Counted from the first letter of the stretch, positions 50,674-59,417 are shown. The stretch is DNA of 64,000 bases from Synergistota bacterium (GCA_025060595.1 JANXBX010000004.1:124001-188000); one strand, 5' to 3'. Translations and numbers: made by a program. The notes: a model not told the origin generated them from the letters alone.

Positions 50674-50915
50674 AGATAAACACCTCCTATACAACTAATA
50701 TACAGGGAAACTACTATATAAAGATATCAAAAGATTTGAAAACAATCAATATGAAAAAATCTACTACATAACTCTTCTTAATACACGGATTAACCGTTTT
50801 AACTTTCAGAGGAAGTTTAAGACATAACCCTAAATCTTCTTAAGAGGACTCGAATAAAAACAAGTGAGGCACATCTTTCTGAGGTTATCGACAAAAAGCT
50901 CATCCTATATAAAAA

Positions 50916-50991
50916 TGGCTCCGGCGGCAGGACTCGAACCTGCAACCTAGTGGTTAACAGCCACCCGCTCTGCCGGTTGAGCTACGCCGGA
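50916..50991 (-). tRNA. tRNA-Asn (anticodon GTT)
   Basis: Acceptor TCCGGCG/CGCCGGA, anticodon loop CTGTTAA on GGTGG/CCACT giving GTT, T loop TTCGAGT, encoded CCA. Last gene of the six-tRNA array. Confidence 0.95.
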
Positions 50992-51016
50992 GCATCTTAA
51001 TAACGCCTTATTAACT

Positions 51017-51091
51017 TGGAGGCGGCGCCCGGATTTGAACCGGGGTATAAGGGATTTGCAGTCCCCTGCCTTGCCGCTTGGCTACACCGCC
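51017..51091 (-). tRNA. tRNA-Cys (anticodon GCA)
   Basis: Acceptor GGCGGTG/CGCCGCC, anticodon loop CTGCAAA on GGGGA/TCCCT giving GCA, discriminator T, encoded CCA. Confidence 0.95.
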
Positions 51092-51101
51092 ATCAAAATA
51101 A

Positions 51102-51177
51102 TGGAGCGGAAGACGGGACTTGAACCCGCGACCTTCTCCTTGGCAAGGAGACGCTCCACCACCTGAGCTACTTCCGC
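51102..51177 (-). tRNA. tRNA-Gly (anticodon GCC)
   Basis: Acceptor GCGGAAG/CTTCCGC, anticodon loop TTGCCAA on TCTCC/GGAGA giving GCC, T loop TTCAAGT, encoded CCA. Confidence 0.95.
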
Positions 51178-51195
51178 TCATCTATAAACTAATAG

Positions 51196-51271
51196 TGGTG
51201 GCGAGACCTGGAGTCGAACCAGGGACACACGGATTTTCAGTCCGCTGCTCTACCACCTGAGCTATCTCGCC
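51196..51271 (-). tRNA. tRNA-Phe (anticodon GAA)
   Basis: Acceptor GGCGAGA/TCTCGCC, anticodon loop CTGAAAA on GCGGA/TCCGT giving GAA, discriminator A, encoded CCA. Confidence 0.95.
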
Positions 51272-51293
51272 ACTTCTCAAGGATCTTTAATAA

Positions 51294-51371
51294 TGGCGGG
51301 GCTGACGGGACTTGAACCCGCGATCTCCTGTGTGACAGACAGGTGTGTTAACCGGGCTACACCACAGCCCC
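51294..51371 (-). tRNA. tRNA-Asp (anticodon GTC)
   Basis: Acceptor GGGGCTG/CAGCCCC, anticodon loop CTGTCAC on CCTGT/ACAGG giving GTC, discriminator G, encoded CCA. Confidence 0.95.
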
Positions 51372-51389
51372 GCACATTTCAACTCTAAA

Positions 51390-51464
51390 TGGTGGGCGAA
51401 ACAGGGTTCGAACCTGTGACCTCCTGCTTGTAAGGCAGGCGCTCTCCCGCTGAGCTATCCGCCC
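51390..51464 (-). tRNA. tRNA-Val (anticodon TAC)
   Basis: Acceptor GGGCGGA/TTCGCCC, anticodon loop CTTACAA on CCTGC/GCAGG giving TAC, T loop TTCGAAC, discriminator A, encoded CCA. First gene of the array, directly after its promoter. Confidence 0.95.
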
Positions 51465-51476
51465 AACCCGGTATTA

Positions 51477-51505
51477 AGTATAATAGAGAAGCTTCACAAA
51501 GTCAA
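51477..51505 (-). promoter_or_regulatory. Promoter of the six-tRNA array
   Basis: On the minus strand TTGACT (51505-51500), 17-base spacer, TATACT (51482-51477). The RNA start would be near 51470, six bases before tRNA-Val. One transcript should cover Val, Asp, Phe, Gly, Cys and Asn tRNAs. Confidence 0.8.
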
Positions 51506-51571
51506 GTAGTTATAAACTATTATGCCTCTCTGTCAAGCAACTAAGAACCTTTGCAAAGCGCTTTCAAGTCA

Positions 51572-52642
51572 TCATTCATCCTCAAACTCTATTCCAAGTT
51601 GAGTAAATGCCTCCTTTACCTTCATCTCATAATCACTTTCGTTTATTTCTCCCTCTTCCGCCCTTATCCTGATCTCCACCATATTAAACTTCTGTCTCAA
51701 AAAAGATATTATCTTCATAACATCTGAAGCCCTTCCTTCGGGAAGTTTAAATTTTAACTTCACTCTATCTTTCTTGGATATACCTAAAGATAAAGTCCCT
51801 TCAGGCTCTTTTATCACTGATTTTGATTTATCAGGAAACCCTATATATCTGTCCTTTTCCTCAATTTTTAAGGAGGATTCTACCTCAGGGCTTTTTGGTT
51901 CGATCTTATTTTTTCTTTCTTTTACTTTTTGTTCACATATCTCTTTCTTTATTAGGATCTCTTCTTCTTTAAAGCATATCTCTGGATTTTGTCCTTCTCC
52001 ATAATAGTTTAAAACAATCTCATTACCACGAAGCTCCCCAAGCCCTAAGATCTTCCCTTCAATAGCCCTTTTAATTCCATCAACCAAAACCTCTTTATTG
52101 GCAAATCTCAGTGCTCCTGGCGTTCTATAGCTGGAATCCAAAATATTTTTAGTAGATACATAATCTTTATCACCTAAAAGCCTTTCCTTTATAACTATTG
52201 GATCAATAGCTTCCAGTATGTTACCTTCTCTTTTCAGAGCATCATATACTAATATATTTAAAGCTCTTTTTTCTCCTACAGTAGGTAATCCTAAATCTTC
52301 CTTTTCGCTCTTTCCAGGTATAAAAATATTTCTATAAGCTCTTCTAAGCTGATCCCCTAAAGTTCCTCCCAAAGTTTTCAACCTCTCTTCCACTTCTCTC
52401 TTTTGCTCATCGGAAAGATTTAAGTTTTCATTTTTTATATACTCACAGGCTAAATAGTCCCTTATCGTATTTTTTAAGGCTAAGCGCTCACTTTCTATGG
52501 GAATTAATAAAAATATCGTGTTTACATTTACTCTTGGAGTTTCACCTTTAAATCCAAATATCTTATCAATCAACTCCCTTTTCTCTTCTTTTAAAATTAC
52601 AAGCTTAAACTCTTCGTTATCAGAAACAGATTGAAAGACCAC
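51572..52642 (-). pseudogene. C-terminal remnant of a DUF499-type ATPase
   Basis: 356 residues. 'TPRVNVNTIFLLIPIESERL', 'IRDYLACEYIKNENLNLSDEQ' and 'RRAYRNIFIP' resemble the part of DUF499 proteins that follows their N-terminal AAA core. Intact members are about 1000 residues and carry a P-loop; none is present here, and an in-frame TAA directly precedes the GTG at 52642. DUF499 proteins occur with DUF1156 methylases and SNF2 helicases in predicted phage-defence loci. It is probably a truncated leftover, although an open frame of this length might still be translated. A charged linker (about 230-290) precedes a small C-terminal domain. Confidence 0.6.
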
Positions 52643-52719
52643 TTATAAACCAGGTTTTACTTTTTAAGAACAGCAATAATTCAAGCCCGTTTCCTTTAAT
52701 CTATGATATCCTCCCTCAC

Positions 52720-54615
52720 TTAATGATTGTTCTGAATTATCTTTTTCAGAAAACCCAAAGTTTCATCATCTTCACAATATATATAAGTGCCTAGTACCCC
52801 TCGTGTAAGAAATATTCTATACCTGTTTATCAACAATTTCATTGCAAGCTTCTTTGAATCCATATCTCCCTTCTTAGCTTTATTAAAAATTACCCTTAAA
52901 CTAGGCCTACCAATTGTATCCTCACAACTATCCCCTAAAGTCCATTCAGTTTCTCTCCAAACTAAATCCCTTCCCCAAATTAGTCCTATATAGTCAGCTT
53001 CAAAACCTTGAACTCCGTAAATTGAGGCACAATGAGTTAGCTTATTACTTTCTCCCCCAAGCCAAAAATTGGGATACTGAATCTTTTCATCCATAAGCCA
53101 ATAAATGAACACATTTTTGTTTTTGTACCTTTCAAATCCGCTATATAAAGGATATCCAACTCGCAGGTTTTTCTCACTTTTTTCAGTTTTATTCTTTCTA
53201 TCCCCTGGAGATTCAGTAAAAGATGCTATAATAGCTATTTTATGTTTTTTTTCTCCCTTCTTCTTCAAATAGGAAATGAAATCTTCAATATTTGAGAATA
53301 CTTTTAATTCATAATTAGTCAGTCGTGGGAAAACTATATCTTTAGGATTAACCAAAAGCTTTTCAATAAATTGATGATATAAAGCTCCTCCTTGCACCCT
53401 ATATATTCCTTTTAGAACTATTTCTTTATAAGGTATATCTAGCTCTTTAGCTGTGTTTATAAAGTTTTCTCTCCAACCTTCTTCTTCTGCATTTAATATT
53501 TGATTCTCATCAAAGAAAAAAACAGTAATATCCCCTCGCTGCATTGCAACTCTTATATTCTCTTTAGTCATTCTCTGCGCTTCATCATAAATCACCAGCT
53601 TAAAATGAGGATAATAAGGGTCCCCTTCAGCAAGACCATTATTTCTACCAGTAGAATAAAATTTTATAACACTATCAAGACCAGGTGCACATTCGAAAAA
53701 TATTTTCCTAATAGTGTTTATAAGCCTATTATTCCTATAACTAAGAATAGCAAGATTAGAACAATTATCTCCAATCTCACTAAAAACCTTCAAAAGAAGT
53801 AAAACCGCAACATAAGATTTACCTGAACCAGGTAGCCCACTTATTATGTAACACAATTTATTATTACTTTTTAACTCATTAATAATCTCTTCTATTATTT
53901 TTATCTGCTCCTCAGATGGACCAAACCCCCTTGCGCAGAGAGATTCATAGGCTCCTTTCCTCAAAATTTCAAAATTTTCTCTTATAGCGTTTAACAACAA
54001 TGTAGATTGAATATACTCCCCATTTATAAAAGACTGAACTACTTCCTCCTCTAATACTCCAGATATGTTTTCTTTAATATAATTCAATATTTTACCCGGA
54101 TCTCTTGTTATTAGTATTTCACTACACCTTGAACTAATGTTTTCAGAAAGAGAATTGTAAAGCCATCCAACTCCAAATATATTAAAGTTTACTGCTGATG
54201 AGTGACAGTATTTTAATTTACCTATATAATTAAGTAACTGAATTCGTGGATGCTGATATATCTGCCCATTTGCCTTCACAATATTTTCACTAATTTCCTC
54301 GATTCTATTCCAACCTTTCAGTTCAAATATCAATGCAACAGGCTTTCCTAAACTATTCTTCCCAAATATTATAAGATCAATTCTCTCATTACTCATTGGA
54401 AGTTTATATTCCATAGCAAAAAAAAGATCCCCGTTAAGATTTTTAAATAATTTCCTAACATGCAATAATGCTCCTTCCCATGCTCTTTTCTCCTCCAAAC
54501 TAGGGTATTCTCCAGAAACATTATAAATTCCTTCAAATAATCTTAATAAAATACTTTGGTTGCTTTCTTTTAAAAAACTTTTTATGGTATCAACTAATAC
54601 TAATGGCTTAAACAT
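52720..54615 (-). CDS. Nuclease-helicase fusion: PD-(D/E)XK-like domain plus DUF2075 SF1-type ATPase
   Basis: 631 residues. The N-terminal part (about 1-200) has 'NERIDLIIFG' (Asp80) and 'ALIFELKGW' (Glu98, Lys100), the spacing of a PD-(D/E)XK nuclease. The rest is a DUF2075 helicase-like ATPase: Walker A GLPGSGKS (260-267), Walker B 'KLVIYDEAQRM' (about 339), 'VFFFDENQIL', and C-terminal motifs 'SIYGVQGFEADYIGLIWG' and 'YRIFLTRGVLGTYIYC'. All motor motifs look intact. It starts one base after the stop of the helicase fragment, with a weak AGG ribosome site. Probably an antiphage or DNA-processing enzyme; base composition looks more AT-rich than the neighbouring genes. Confidence 0.8.
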   Translation of the reverse strand: MFKPLVLVDTIKSFLKESNQSILLRLFEGIYNVSGEYPSLEEKRAWEGALLHVRKLFKNLNGDLFFAMEYKLPMSNERIDLIIFGKNSLGKPVALIFELKGWNRIEEISENIVKANGQIYQHPRIQLLNYIGKLKYCHSSAVNFNIFGVGWLYNSLSENISSRCSEILITRDPGKILNYIKENISGVLEEEVVQSFINGEYIQSTLLLNAIRENFEILRKGAYESLCARGFGPSEEQIKIIEEIINELKSNNKLCYIISGLPGSGKSYVAVLLLLKVFSEIGDNCSNLAILSYRNNRLINTIRKIFFECAPGLDSVIKFYSTGRNNGLAEGDPYYPHFKLVIYDEAQRMTKENIRVAMQRGDITVFFFDENQILNAEEEGWRENFINTAKELDIPYKEIVLKGIYRVQGGALYHQFIEKLLVNPKDIVFPRLTNYELKVFSNIEDFISYLKKKGEKKHKIAIIASFTESPGDRKNKTEKSEKNLRVGYPLYSGFERYKNKNVFIYWLMDEKIQYPNFWLGGESNKLTHCASIYGVQGFEADYIGLIWGRDLVWRETEWTLGDSCEDTIGRPSLRVIFNKAKKGDMDSKKLAMKLLINRYRIFLTRGVLGTYIYCEDDETLGFLKKIIQNNH

Positions 54616-54616
54616 T

Positions 54617-55000
54617 TTACCTATAGGCGCTTACTTTATGATTTATATAACCATATACAGCTTCTATTTGATGGGGGAGAGGATCTATCTTGGAAACATT
54701 TACTGCAAGAAGCGGATCATAAAGAGACGCATATTTATATCTAAGAACTTCTAAAGAAAGGAATACTTTCCAAGCTTCTTCCTTGAATAATCTATTTATA
54801 GTTTTTAATTTTATTTTATCAAGATCCTTTAAGGGAATTAGATCGTCAACACGTCCACCGCTTTTTAGCAAAGATCCAATTATGTGAAGATAACTCTCGT
54901 AACTTTCAACCAAATCAACCTTTACAGGCTCTGGCCAAAAAGGTCCAGAAATCACACTTCCTCGTTTCAGATCCGCTAAAATCGCTTCCTTATCTTTCAC
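54617..55000 (-). pseudogene. N-terminal fragment of a SNF2-type defence helicase
   Basis: 127 residues. 'VISGPFWPEPVKVDLVESY', 'EVLRYKYASLYDPLLAVN' and 'VSKIDPLPHQIEAVYGYI' match the opening of SNF2-family helicases that accompany DUF499/DUF1156 proteins. In intact proteins the last motif leads straight into the Walker A loop; here the frame stops nine residues later. The start is GTG 55000, seven bases after AAAGGGGG, a strong site, so the fragment is probably still translated and may serve to load ribosomes for the nuclease-helicase gene one base downstream. Confidence 0.65.
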
Positions 55001-55053
55001 AAAAGCACCCCCTTTAATTTACTATTTATATGCAACATATTCTGTATAAATAG

Positions 55054-55074
55054 CTTTGATTTTTATTTTATCAA
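55054..55074. repeat. AT-rich inverted repeat upstream of the defence remnant
   Basis: TTTGAT, nine bases, ATCAAA. It lies in the 220-base gap between the divergent defence island and the YgiQ-like gene and could be an operator for the island. Such AT-rich dyads also arise by chance. Confidence 0.3.
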
Positions 55075-55152
55075 AAATAAATAATACTCTACAAGCTAAA
55101 GGCTTAATAGGCTAAAATCTCAAGTAAAACTGAAGAGCAACTATTCCACGGT

Positions 55153-55182
55153 TTGATTAAAGATAGCCTTTTATGATATCAT
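55153..55182 (+). promoter_or_regulatory. Promoter of the YgiQ-like gene
   Basis: TTGATT (55153-55158), 18-base spacer, TATCAT (55177-55182). The RNA start near 55189 lies after the ATG at 55173 and before the ATG at 55221, which supports the second start. Confidence 0.5.
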
Positions 55183-55220
55183 TTTACAGCCCTTGGTTAG
55201 AAAGAGATGGTGATTATAAG

Positions 55221-56984
55221 ATGCTCGATTTTTTACCTATAACCATAGAAGAGGCAAAGAAAAAAGGCTGGGATGAGCTGGATGTAATAATAGTAACGGG
55301 AGACTCATATATCGATCACCCCTCCTTTGGAGCAGCCGTAATAGGAAGGATCTTAGAATTTCATGGCTTTAGGGTGGGCATACTCCCTCAACCTGATTGG
55401 AAGGATAAAAACACCTTTAAGGCATTAGGAAAGCCTAGATTATTCTTTGGTATAACCGCTGGAAGCGTAGACTCCCTTGTAGCTAACTATACCCCCAACA
55501 AGAGAAAACGAGAAAGCGATGCTTATACACCAGATGGCAAGCCTGGTAGACGACCTGATAGAGCAACTATAGTATATGCAAATGTAGTCCACGAAATTTA
55601 CCCTGATGTTCCAATAATACTAGGAGGTATAGAAGCAAGCTTAAGAAGATTTTCTCACTATGATTATTGGGAAGATAGAGTAAGACACTCCATACTTCTT
55701 GACGCCAGAGCAAAAATATTAGTGTATGGAATGGGAGAAAAGCAAGTGGTTGAAATCGCTAAGAGGTTATCGTTACAAAAGCCTTGGTATGAAATATATC
55801 AGACACCAGGAATAGTCTACTCATTAAGTGAAAAGGAGTTCGCTGAGCTTTTCAAGGATAGGAAGTTTTTGCTCCTTCCATCTTTCGAAGATGTATCTCA
55901 AGATAAGGAAGCCTATTACGAGTTTCAGCAAAAGCTTATAAGGGGATTAAGAGAAAGGTTAACGCTAGTTCAAAAGGATGGTAAAAGATATGTTATACAG
56001 AATCCACCTACCATTTATACTACCGAAGATCTTGACTTAGTTTATTCTTTACCCTTTAAGAGGCTACCTCATCCCTCTTACAAGGAGAGGATTCCCGCCT
56101 TAGATACGGTAATTACATCTATAACATCTCATAGGGGATGTTTCGGAAGTTGCACATTCTGCTCCCTGAATATCCATCAAGGTTGGCAAGTAATATCAAG
56201 AAGTCAAAATTCTATTCTAAAAGAGGCCTTTAAACTAACATCTCACAAAAGCTTTAAGGGGACGATATCAGATATAGGTGGACCCACAGCTAATATGTAT
56301 CAAATCAAATGCAAGTTAAATAAGATACCTGGGACATGCTTGAAGAGAGAATGCCTATTCCCAGAAGTGTGCGAATATTTAGAGCTAGATTATTCCGCCC
56401 AACTTGATTTACTTAGAAAAGTAAAAGATATACCTAAAATAAAGCACGTTTTTATAGCTTCAGGAATAAGGTACGATCTAGTGTTAGAAAATGAAAATTA
56501 CTTAAGAGATCTGATAAAAGAGGGATTTATTGGTGGACATCTATCAGCTGCACCAGAACATGTTAAGGACCACGTCCTTGAGATAATGAAAAAACCCTCT
56601 TTTAAGACTTATGAAAAGTTTGTCGAAATTTTTGAGAGAGAAACTAAGAGCCTTGATAAGGAACTATATATAATCCCATACTTTATCTCAGGTCATCCTG
56701 GAGCAACAATTAAAGATGCTTGGGATTTAGCAATCTATGTTAAAAATCTAGGACACTATTTAGAACAGATACAGGATTATACACCACTTCCTTTAACAGT
56801 AGCATCTTGTGCTTTCTATACAGGGTTTCATACCTTAAGGAAAGAAAAAATTTATGTTCCTAAAAGCTACGAAGAGAGAAGACTCCAGAGGGCATTAGTT
56901 CAATGGAGGGACAGAAAAAATAAGGAGTTTCTCCTTAAAAATAGGGATAAGATTCCATTCCCCCTAGAGAGGATTATAAAATAA
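55221..56984 (+). CDS. YgiQ-family radical SAM protein
   Basis: 587 residues from ATG 55221. An N-terminal cobalamin-binding-like region ('ELDVIIVTGDSYIDHPSFGAAVIGRILE') is followed by the radical SAM cluster CFGSCTFC (about 312-319) in 'TSHRGCFGSCTFCSLNIHQ', 'HLSAAPEHVKD' and 'YFISGHPGATIKDAWDL'. The family (UPF0313) is widespread and its reaction is not established. An upstream ATG at 55173 would lie inside the predicted promoter; the chosen start is preceded by GATGGTGAT. Ends at a hairpin shared with htrA. Confidence 0.9.
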   Translation: MLDFLPITIEEAKKKGWDELDVIIVTGDSYIDHPSFGAAVIGRILEFHGFRVGILPQPDWKDKNTFKALGKPRLFFGITAGSVDSLVANYTPNKRKRESDAYTPDGKPGRRPDRATIVYANVVHEIYPDVPIILGGIEASLRRFSHYDYWEDRVRHSILLDARAKILVYGMGEKQVVEIAKRLSLQKPWYEIYQTPGIVYSLSEKEFAELFKDRKFLLLPSFEDVSQDKEAYYEFQQKLIRGLRERLTLVQKDGKRYVIQNPPTIYTTEDLDLVYSLPFKRLPHPSYKERIPALDTVITSITSHRGCFGSCTFCSLNIHQGWQVISRSQNSILKEAFKLTSHKSFKGTISDIGGPTANMYQIKCKLNKIPGTCLKRECLFPEVCEYLELDYSAQLDLLRKVKDIPKIKHVFIASGIRYDLVLENENYLRDLIKEGFIGGHLSAAPEHVKDHVLEIMKKPSFKTYEKFVEIFERETKSLDKELYIIPYFISGHPGATIKDAWDLAIYVKNLGHYLEQIQDYTPLPLTVASCAFYTGFHTLRKEKIYVPKSYEERRLQRALVQWRDRKNKEFLLKNRDKIPFPLERIIK

Positions 56985-56985
56985 A

Positions 56986-57007
56986 GGGGGCTTTTTCCTC
57001 AGCCCCC
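56986..57007. terminator. Shared terminator hairpin between YgiQ-like gene and htrA
   Basis: GGGGGCT (56986-56992), an eight-base loop, AGCCCCC (57001-57007), then TATTT. It touches the htrA stop codon and lies between two convergent genes. Confidence 0.65.
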
Positions 57008-58395
57008 TATTTACCTAAACTTATTGAAACATAGAAAGTACTTCCACTTCTTGAAACTAAAAGCACAAGAGAATCCTCCTTTAAGCTTGAAAGAGCCTCA
57101 TCCCAATCTTTAAGGTTACGTATCTCTTTTCCATTAACTTCAACTATAACATCTCCTTCTTTAAGACCAACCATACCTGCAGGGCTCTCAGGATCAACAT
57201 ATGTTATAACAACGCCATTATCCTCTATAAGATTATACTTACGTCTAAAATCTGAGGTAATATCAGAAACCTTTATACCAATATTAATTTCAGGGGTTTT
57301 AGAAATCCTCTCCTCTTGTGGAGGTTCACCTAAAACAACGGTTATATTTACAGTTCTATCCTTTCTCCAAACAGATATATTAACCTTTTCCCCAGCTTTA
57401 CGGCTTCTTATAGCAATCTGAAGCTCTGCTGGAGAGTTAACCTCTTTACCATCAACACTTAAAATCACATCTCCTCTTCTTAAACCGTATTTCTCCGCTG
57501 GACTACCAGGAACTATACGAGCTATTATTACTCCCTTGGCCTCCTTTAAACCAAAGCCTTTAGCTAAAGATGGAGTCATAGCCTGAAGATACACTCCAAG
57601 CCATCCCCTTTTAACTTTGCCAAACTCAATTAAATCCTGTAATATCTGCTTTGCTGTGTTTATTGGAATGGCAAAGCCTATACCCTGAGCATAGGGAATT
57701 ATCGCAGTGTTTATACCTATAACTTCACCGTTTAGATTCAAGAGCGGCCCTCCACTATTCCCAGGGTTTATAGCAGCATCAGTTTGAAGAAAGTTCTCAA
57801 AGCTACGATCTCCCGCAGTAATAGTCCTACCCTTAGCGCTTATAACTCCCACAGTAACTGTGTGAGATAAACCAAAGGGATTTCCGATAGCAACAACCCA
57901 CTCACCAACCTCTACCTTATCAGAATCTCCAAGAGGAAGAGAAGGAAGACCTTTAGCGTCTATTTTTATAACAGCTAAGTCAACCGTTGGATCTGTTCCA
58001 ACAACCTTAGCATTAAATTTTCTATTGTCAGCAAGAGTGACTATTATCTCATCAGCATTCTGGACAACATGGTTATTAGTTAATATATACCCATCCTCAG
58101 AAATTATAAACCCTGACCCCTTACCTCTCATAGGAATTATACGAGTAAATCTCTCATATTCCTCTCCAAAGAATCTTTTCCATAAAGGATCATCCATAAA
58201 CGGGAAAGGTATAAGGGATCTTCTCACCATGGTCACAGTATCAATGTTAACAACAGCCGGACCAACTTTCCTAACTATCTCCGCTATATTTATACCCGCT
58301 AATCCCTGAGGAGCCGAAACAGCAAAAGTCATACCGCTTGAGAAAACTCCCAAAAGAGCAAAAGCAATAAACGTGTAGAATATTAGCTTCCGCAA
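57007..58395 (-). CDS. HtrA/DegP-family periplasmic serine protease with two PDZ domains
   Basis: 462 residues. A signal peptide or anchor (about 1-25) precedes a trypsin-like domain with the triad His in 'TNNHVVQNADEI' (about 106), Asp in 'TDPTVDLAVIKI' (about 136) and Ser in 'NPGNSGGPLL' (about 214). Two PDZ domains follow (about 265-355 and 370-460). It degrades or refolds damaged exported proteins. It lies directly after hsp20, separated by a terminator; its own promoter must lie within the 68-base gap or read-through supplies it. Confidence 0.95.
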   Translation of the reverse strand: MRKLIFYTFIAFALLGVFSSGMTFAVSAPQGLAGINIAEIVRKVGPAVVNIDTVTMVRRSLIPFPFMDDPLWKRFFGEEYERFTRIIPMRGKGSGFIISEDGYILTNNHVVQNADEIIVTLADNRKFNAKVVGTDPTVDLAVIKIDAKGLPSLPLGDSDKVEVGEWVVAIGNPFGLSHTVTVGVISAKGRTITAGDRSFENFLQTDAAINPGNSGGPLLNLNGEVIGINTAIIPYAQGIGFAIPINTAKQILQDLIEFGKVKRGWLGVYLQAMTPSLAKGFGLKEAKGVIIARIVPGSPAEKYGLRRGDVILSVDGKEVNSPAELQIAIRSRKAGEKVNISVWRKDRTVNITVVLGEPPQEERISKTPEINIGIKVSDITSDFRRKYNLIEDNGVVITYVDPESPAGMVGLKEGDVIVEVNGKEIRNLKDWDEALSSLKEDSLVLLVSRSGSTFYVSISLGK

Positions 58396-58428
58396 ATTTT
58401 CATTCCCCCTTTCTAGACAAAAAATTAA

Positions 58429-58455
58429 AGGAGGGGCTCTCAGAGAACCCCTCCT
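58429..58455 (-). terminator. Intrinsic terminator of hsp20
   Basis: On the minus strand AGGAGGGG, an 11-base loop, CCCCTCCT, then TTAATTTTTT. It sits eight bases after the hsp20 stop and upstream of htrA. Confidence 0.75.
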
Positions 58456-58463
58456 ATATTTTA

Positions 58464-58955
58464 CTACTCTTCCTTTTCAATCTCTACTCTGAAACCTTCC
58501 TCCTTTTCCGGCTCAGCCTTAGGAAGAATTAAAGTTAGAATTCCATTTTTGTAAGAAGCTTTGGACTCGGATGGCTTAACATCCACAGGTAGAGGTATAG
58601 TCCTTGCAAAGCTACCATAAACTCTTTCACATCTGTAATAGCTTTCATCCTTAATCTCTTCATCCCTTCTCAACTCACCCTTCATAATAACTCGATCCTC
58701 AAGCACTCTTATATCTACATCTTTAGGATCGATGCCAGGTAACTCCGCTCTAAGAACGAGCTCCTTCCCTTGATCGTAAAGCTCAATCCGCGGACTGCAA
58801 GATGTAACGCTCCATTCTCTCAAAGAGGGTTTATCCCAACTTCCAAAGAAGGTACTTACTACATCGTTAAACCACCTATCAAGCTCCTCGTGGATCCTAT
58901 CTAAGGAGCTAAATATACCCTCCTCTCTCCTCATGGGCAACCACCTTCTTCTCAT
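58464..58955 (-). CDS. Small heat-shock protein (Hsp20/alpha-crystallin)
   Basis: 163 residues from ATG 58955, eight or nine bases after AAGGAGG. The N-terminal arm 'REEGIFSSLDRIHEELDRWF' is followed by an alpha-crystallin domain (about 50-145): 'PRIELYDQGKELVLRAELPGI', 'VDIRVLEDRVIMKGELR', 'FARTIPLPVDVKPSESKASYKNGILTLILPKAEP' in parts, with the I/L-x-I/L anchor near the C-terminus ('FRVEIEKEE'). An ATP-independent holdase. The frame is open for 39 codons upstream but that stretch contains the promoter. Confidence 0.93.
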   Translation of the reverse strand: MRRRWLPMRREEGIFSSLDRIHEELDRWFNDVVSTFFGSWDKPSLREWSVTSCSPRIELYDQGKELVLRAELPGIDPKDVDIRVLEDRVIMKGELRRDEEIKDESYYRCERVYGSFARTIPLPVDVKPSESKASYKNGILTLILPKAEPEKEEGFRVEIEKEE

Positions 58956-58999
58956 AACTACCACCTCCTTAATCTGACTTTCTTTGACTTTCCGATTTA

Positions 59000-59029
59000 A
59001 TTTTATTGACCAAATAGTTTTTAGGTCAA
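59000..59029 (-). promoter_or_regulatory. hsp20 promoter with an internal inverted repeat
   Basis: On the minus strand TTGACC (59029-59024), 18-base spacer, TAAAAT (59005-59000). The spacer's end mirrors the -35: TTGACC-N12-GGTCAA (59006-59029) is a perfect dyad covering the -35 and reaching the -10. It is neither a CIRCE element (TTAGCACTC) nor an HspR-type site (CTTGAGT), so a different heat-shock regulator may bind here. The remaining 59030-59198 stretch shows nothing I can identify. Confidence 0.6.
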
Positions 59030-59198
59030 ACAGCTTAAAGCCGTTTAAAAGAAAACTAAAAGCGAATATCAATCAAAATTACATATATTTAACCCATATC
59101 TAACTATATCTTTAAATTACGCTTGTTTTCTTTCAAATATCATTTCTACCAGACGTGTTACAACATCAATCATCGAGAAGCATTCCCTTAAAAAAATT

Positions 59199-59230
59199 AA
59201 ATCCCCCACTTATATCAAAGTGGGGGATTT
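59199..59230 (-). terminator. Terminator of the bpsA-dnaK-hit-rpsU unit
   Basis: AAATCCCCCACTT pairs perfectly with AAGTGGGGGATTT across a six-base loop. On the minus strand it is followed by AATTTTTTTAAGG. A strong intrinsic terminator 17 bases after rpsU. Confidence 0.9.
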
Positions 59231-59246
59231 AATTTCATTCCCTTAC

Positions 59247-59417
59247 TTACTTTTTCTTGCGACGAGAAGTACGACGCTTACGACGTTCGCTCGGCTTCTC
59301 ATAGAAAGAACGTCTCTTCATCTCGGCAATGAGACCAGAACGCTCGCACTTCTTTTTAAAGCGGCGTAAGGCGTCATCTATAGTCTCATTTTTACCGACG
59401 ATTATTTCTGCAGCCAT
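59247..59417 (-). CDS. rpsU: 30S ribosomal protein S21
   Basis: 56 residues. The sequence opens '[20 protein letters not shown]', continues '[20 protein letters not shown]' and ends in a very basic tail '[12 protein letters not shown]', which is diagnostic for S21. The protein binds the 30S platform during initiation. Start ATG after GGAGGGTGAGTTA. It is the last gene before a strong terminator and 24 bases after hit. Confidence 0.97.
   Translation of the reverse strand: MAAEIIVGKNETIDDALRRFKKKCERSGLIAEMKRRSFYEKPSERRKRRTSRRKKK

Noticed and set aside
59006-59029. CIRCE or HspR operator at hsp20
   Set aside because: The dyad halves are TTGACC/GGTCAA, not TTAGCACTC/GAGTGCTAA or CTTGAGT/ACTCAAG.
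58956-59072. Upstream extension of Hsp20 by 39 residues
   Set aside because: It contains the promoter, the dyad and the ribosome site; the ATG at 58955 has the proper spacing.
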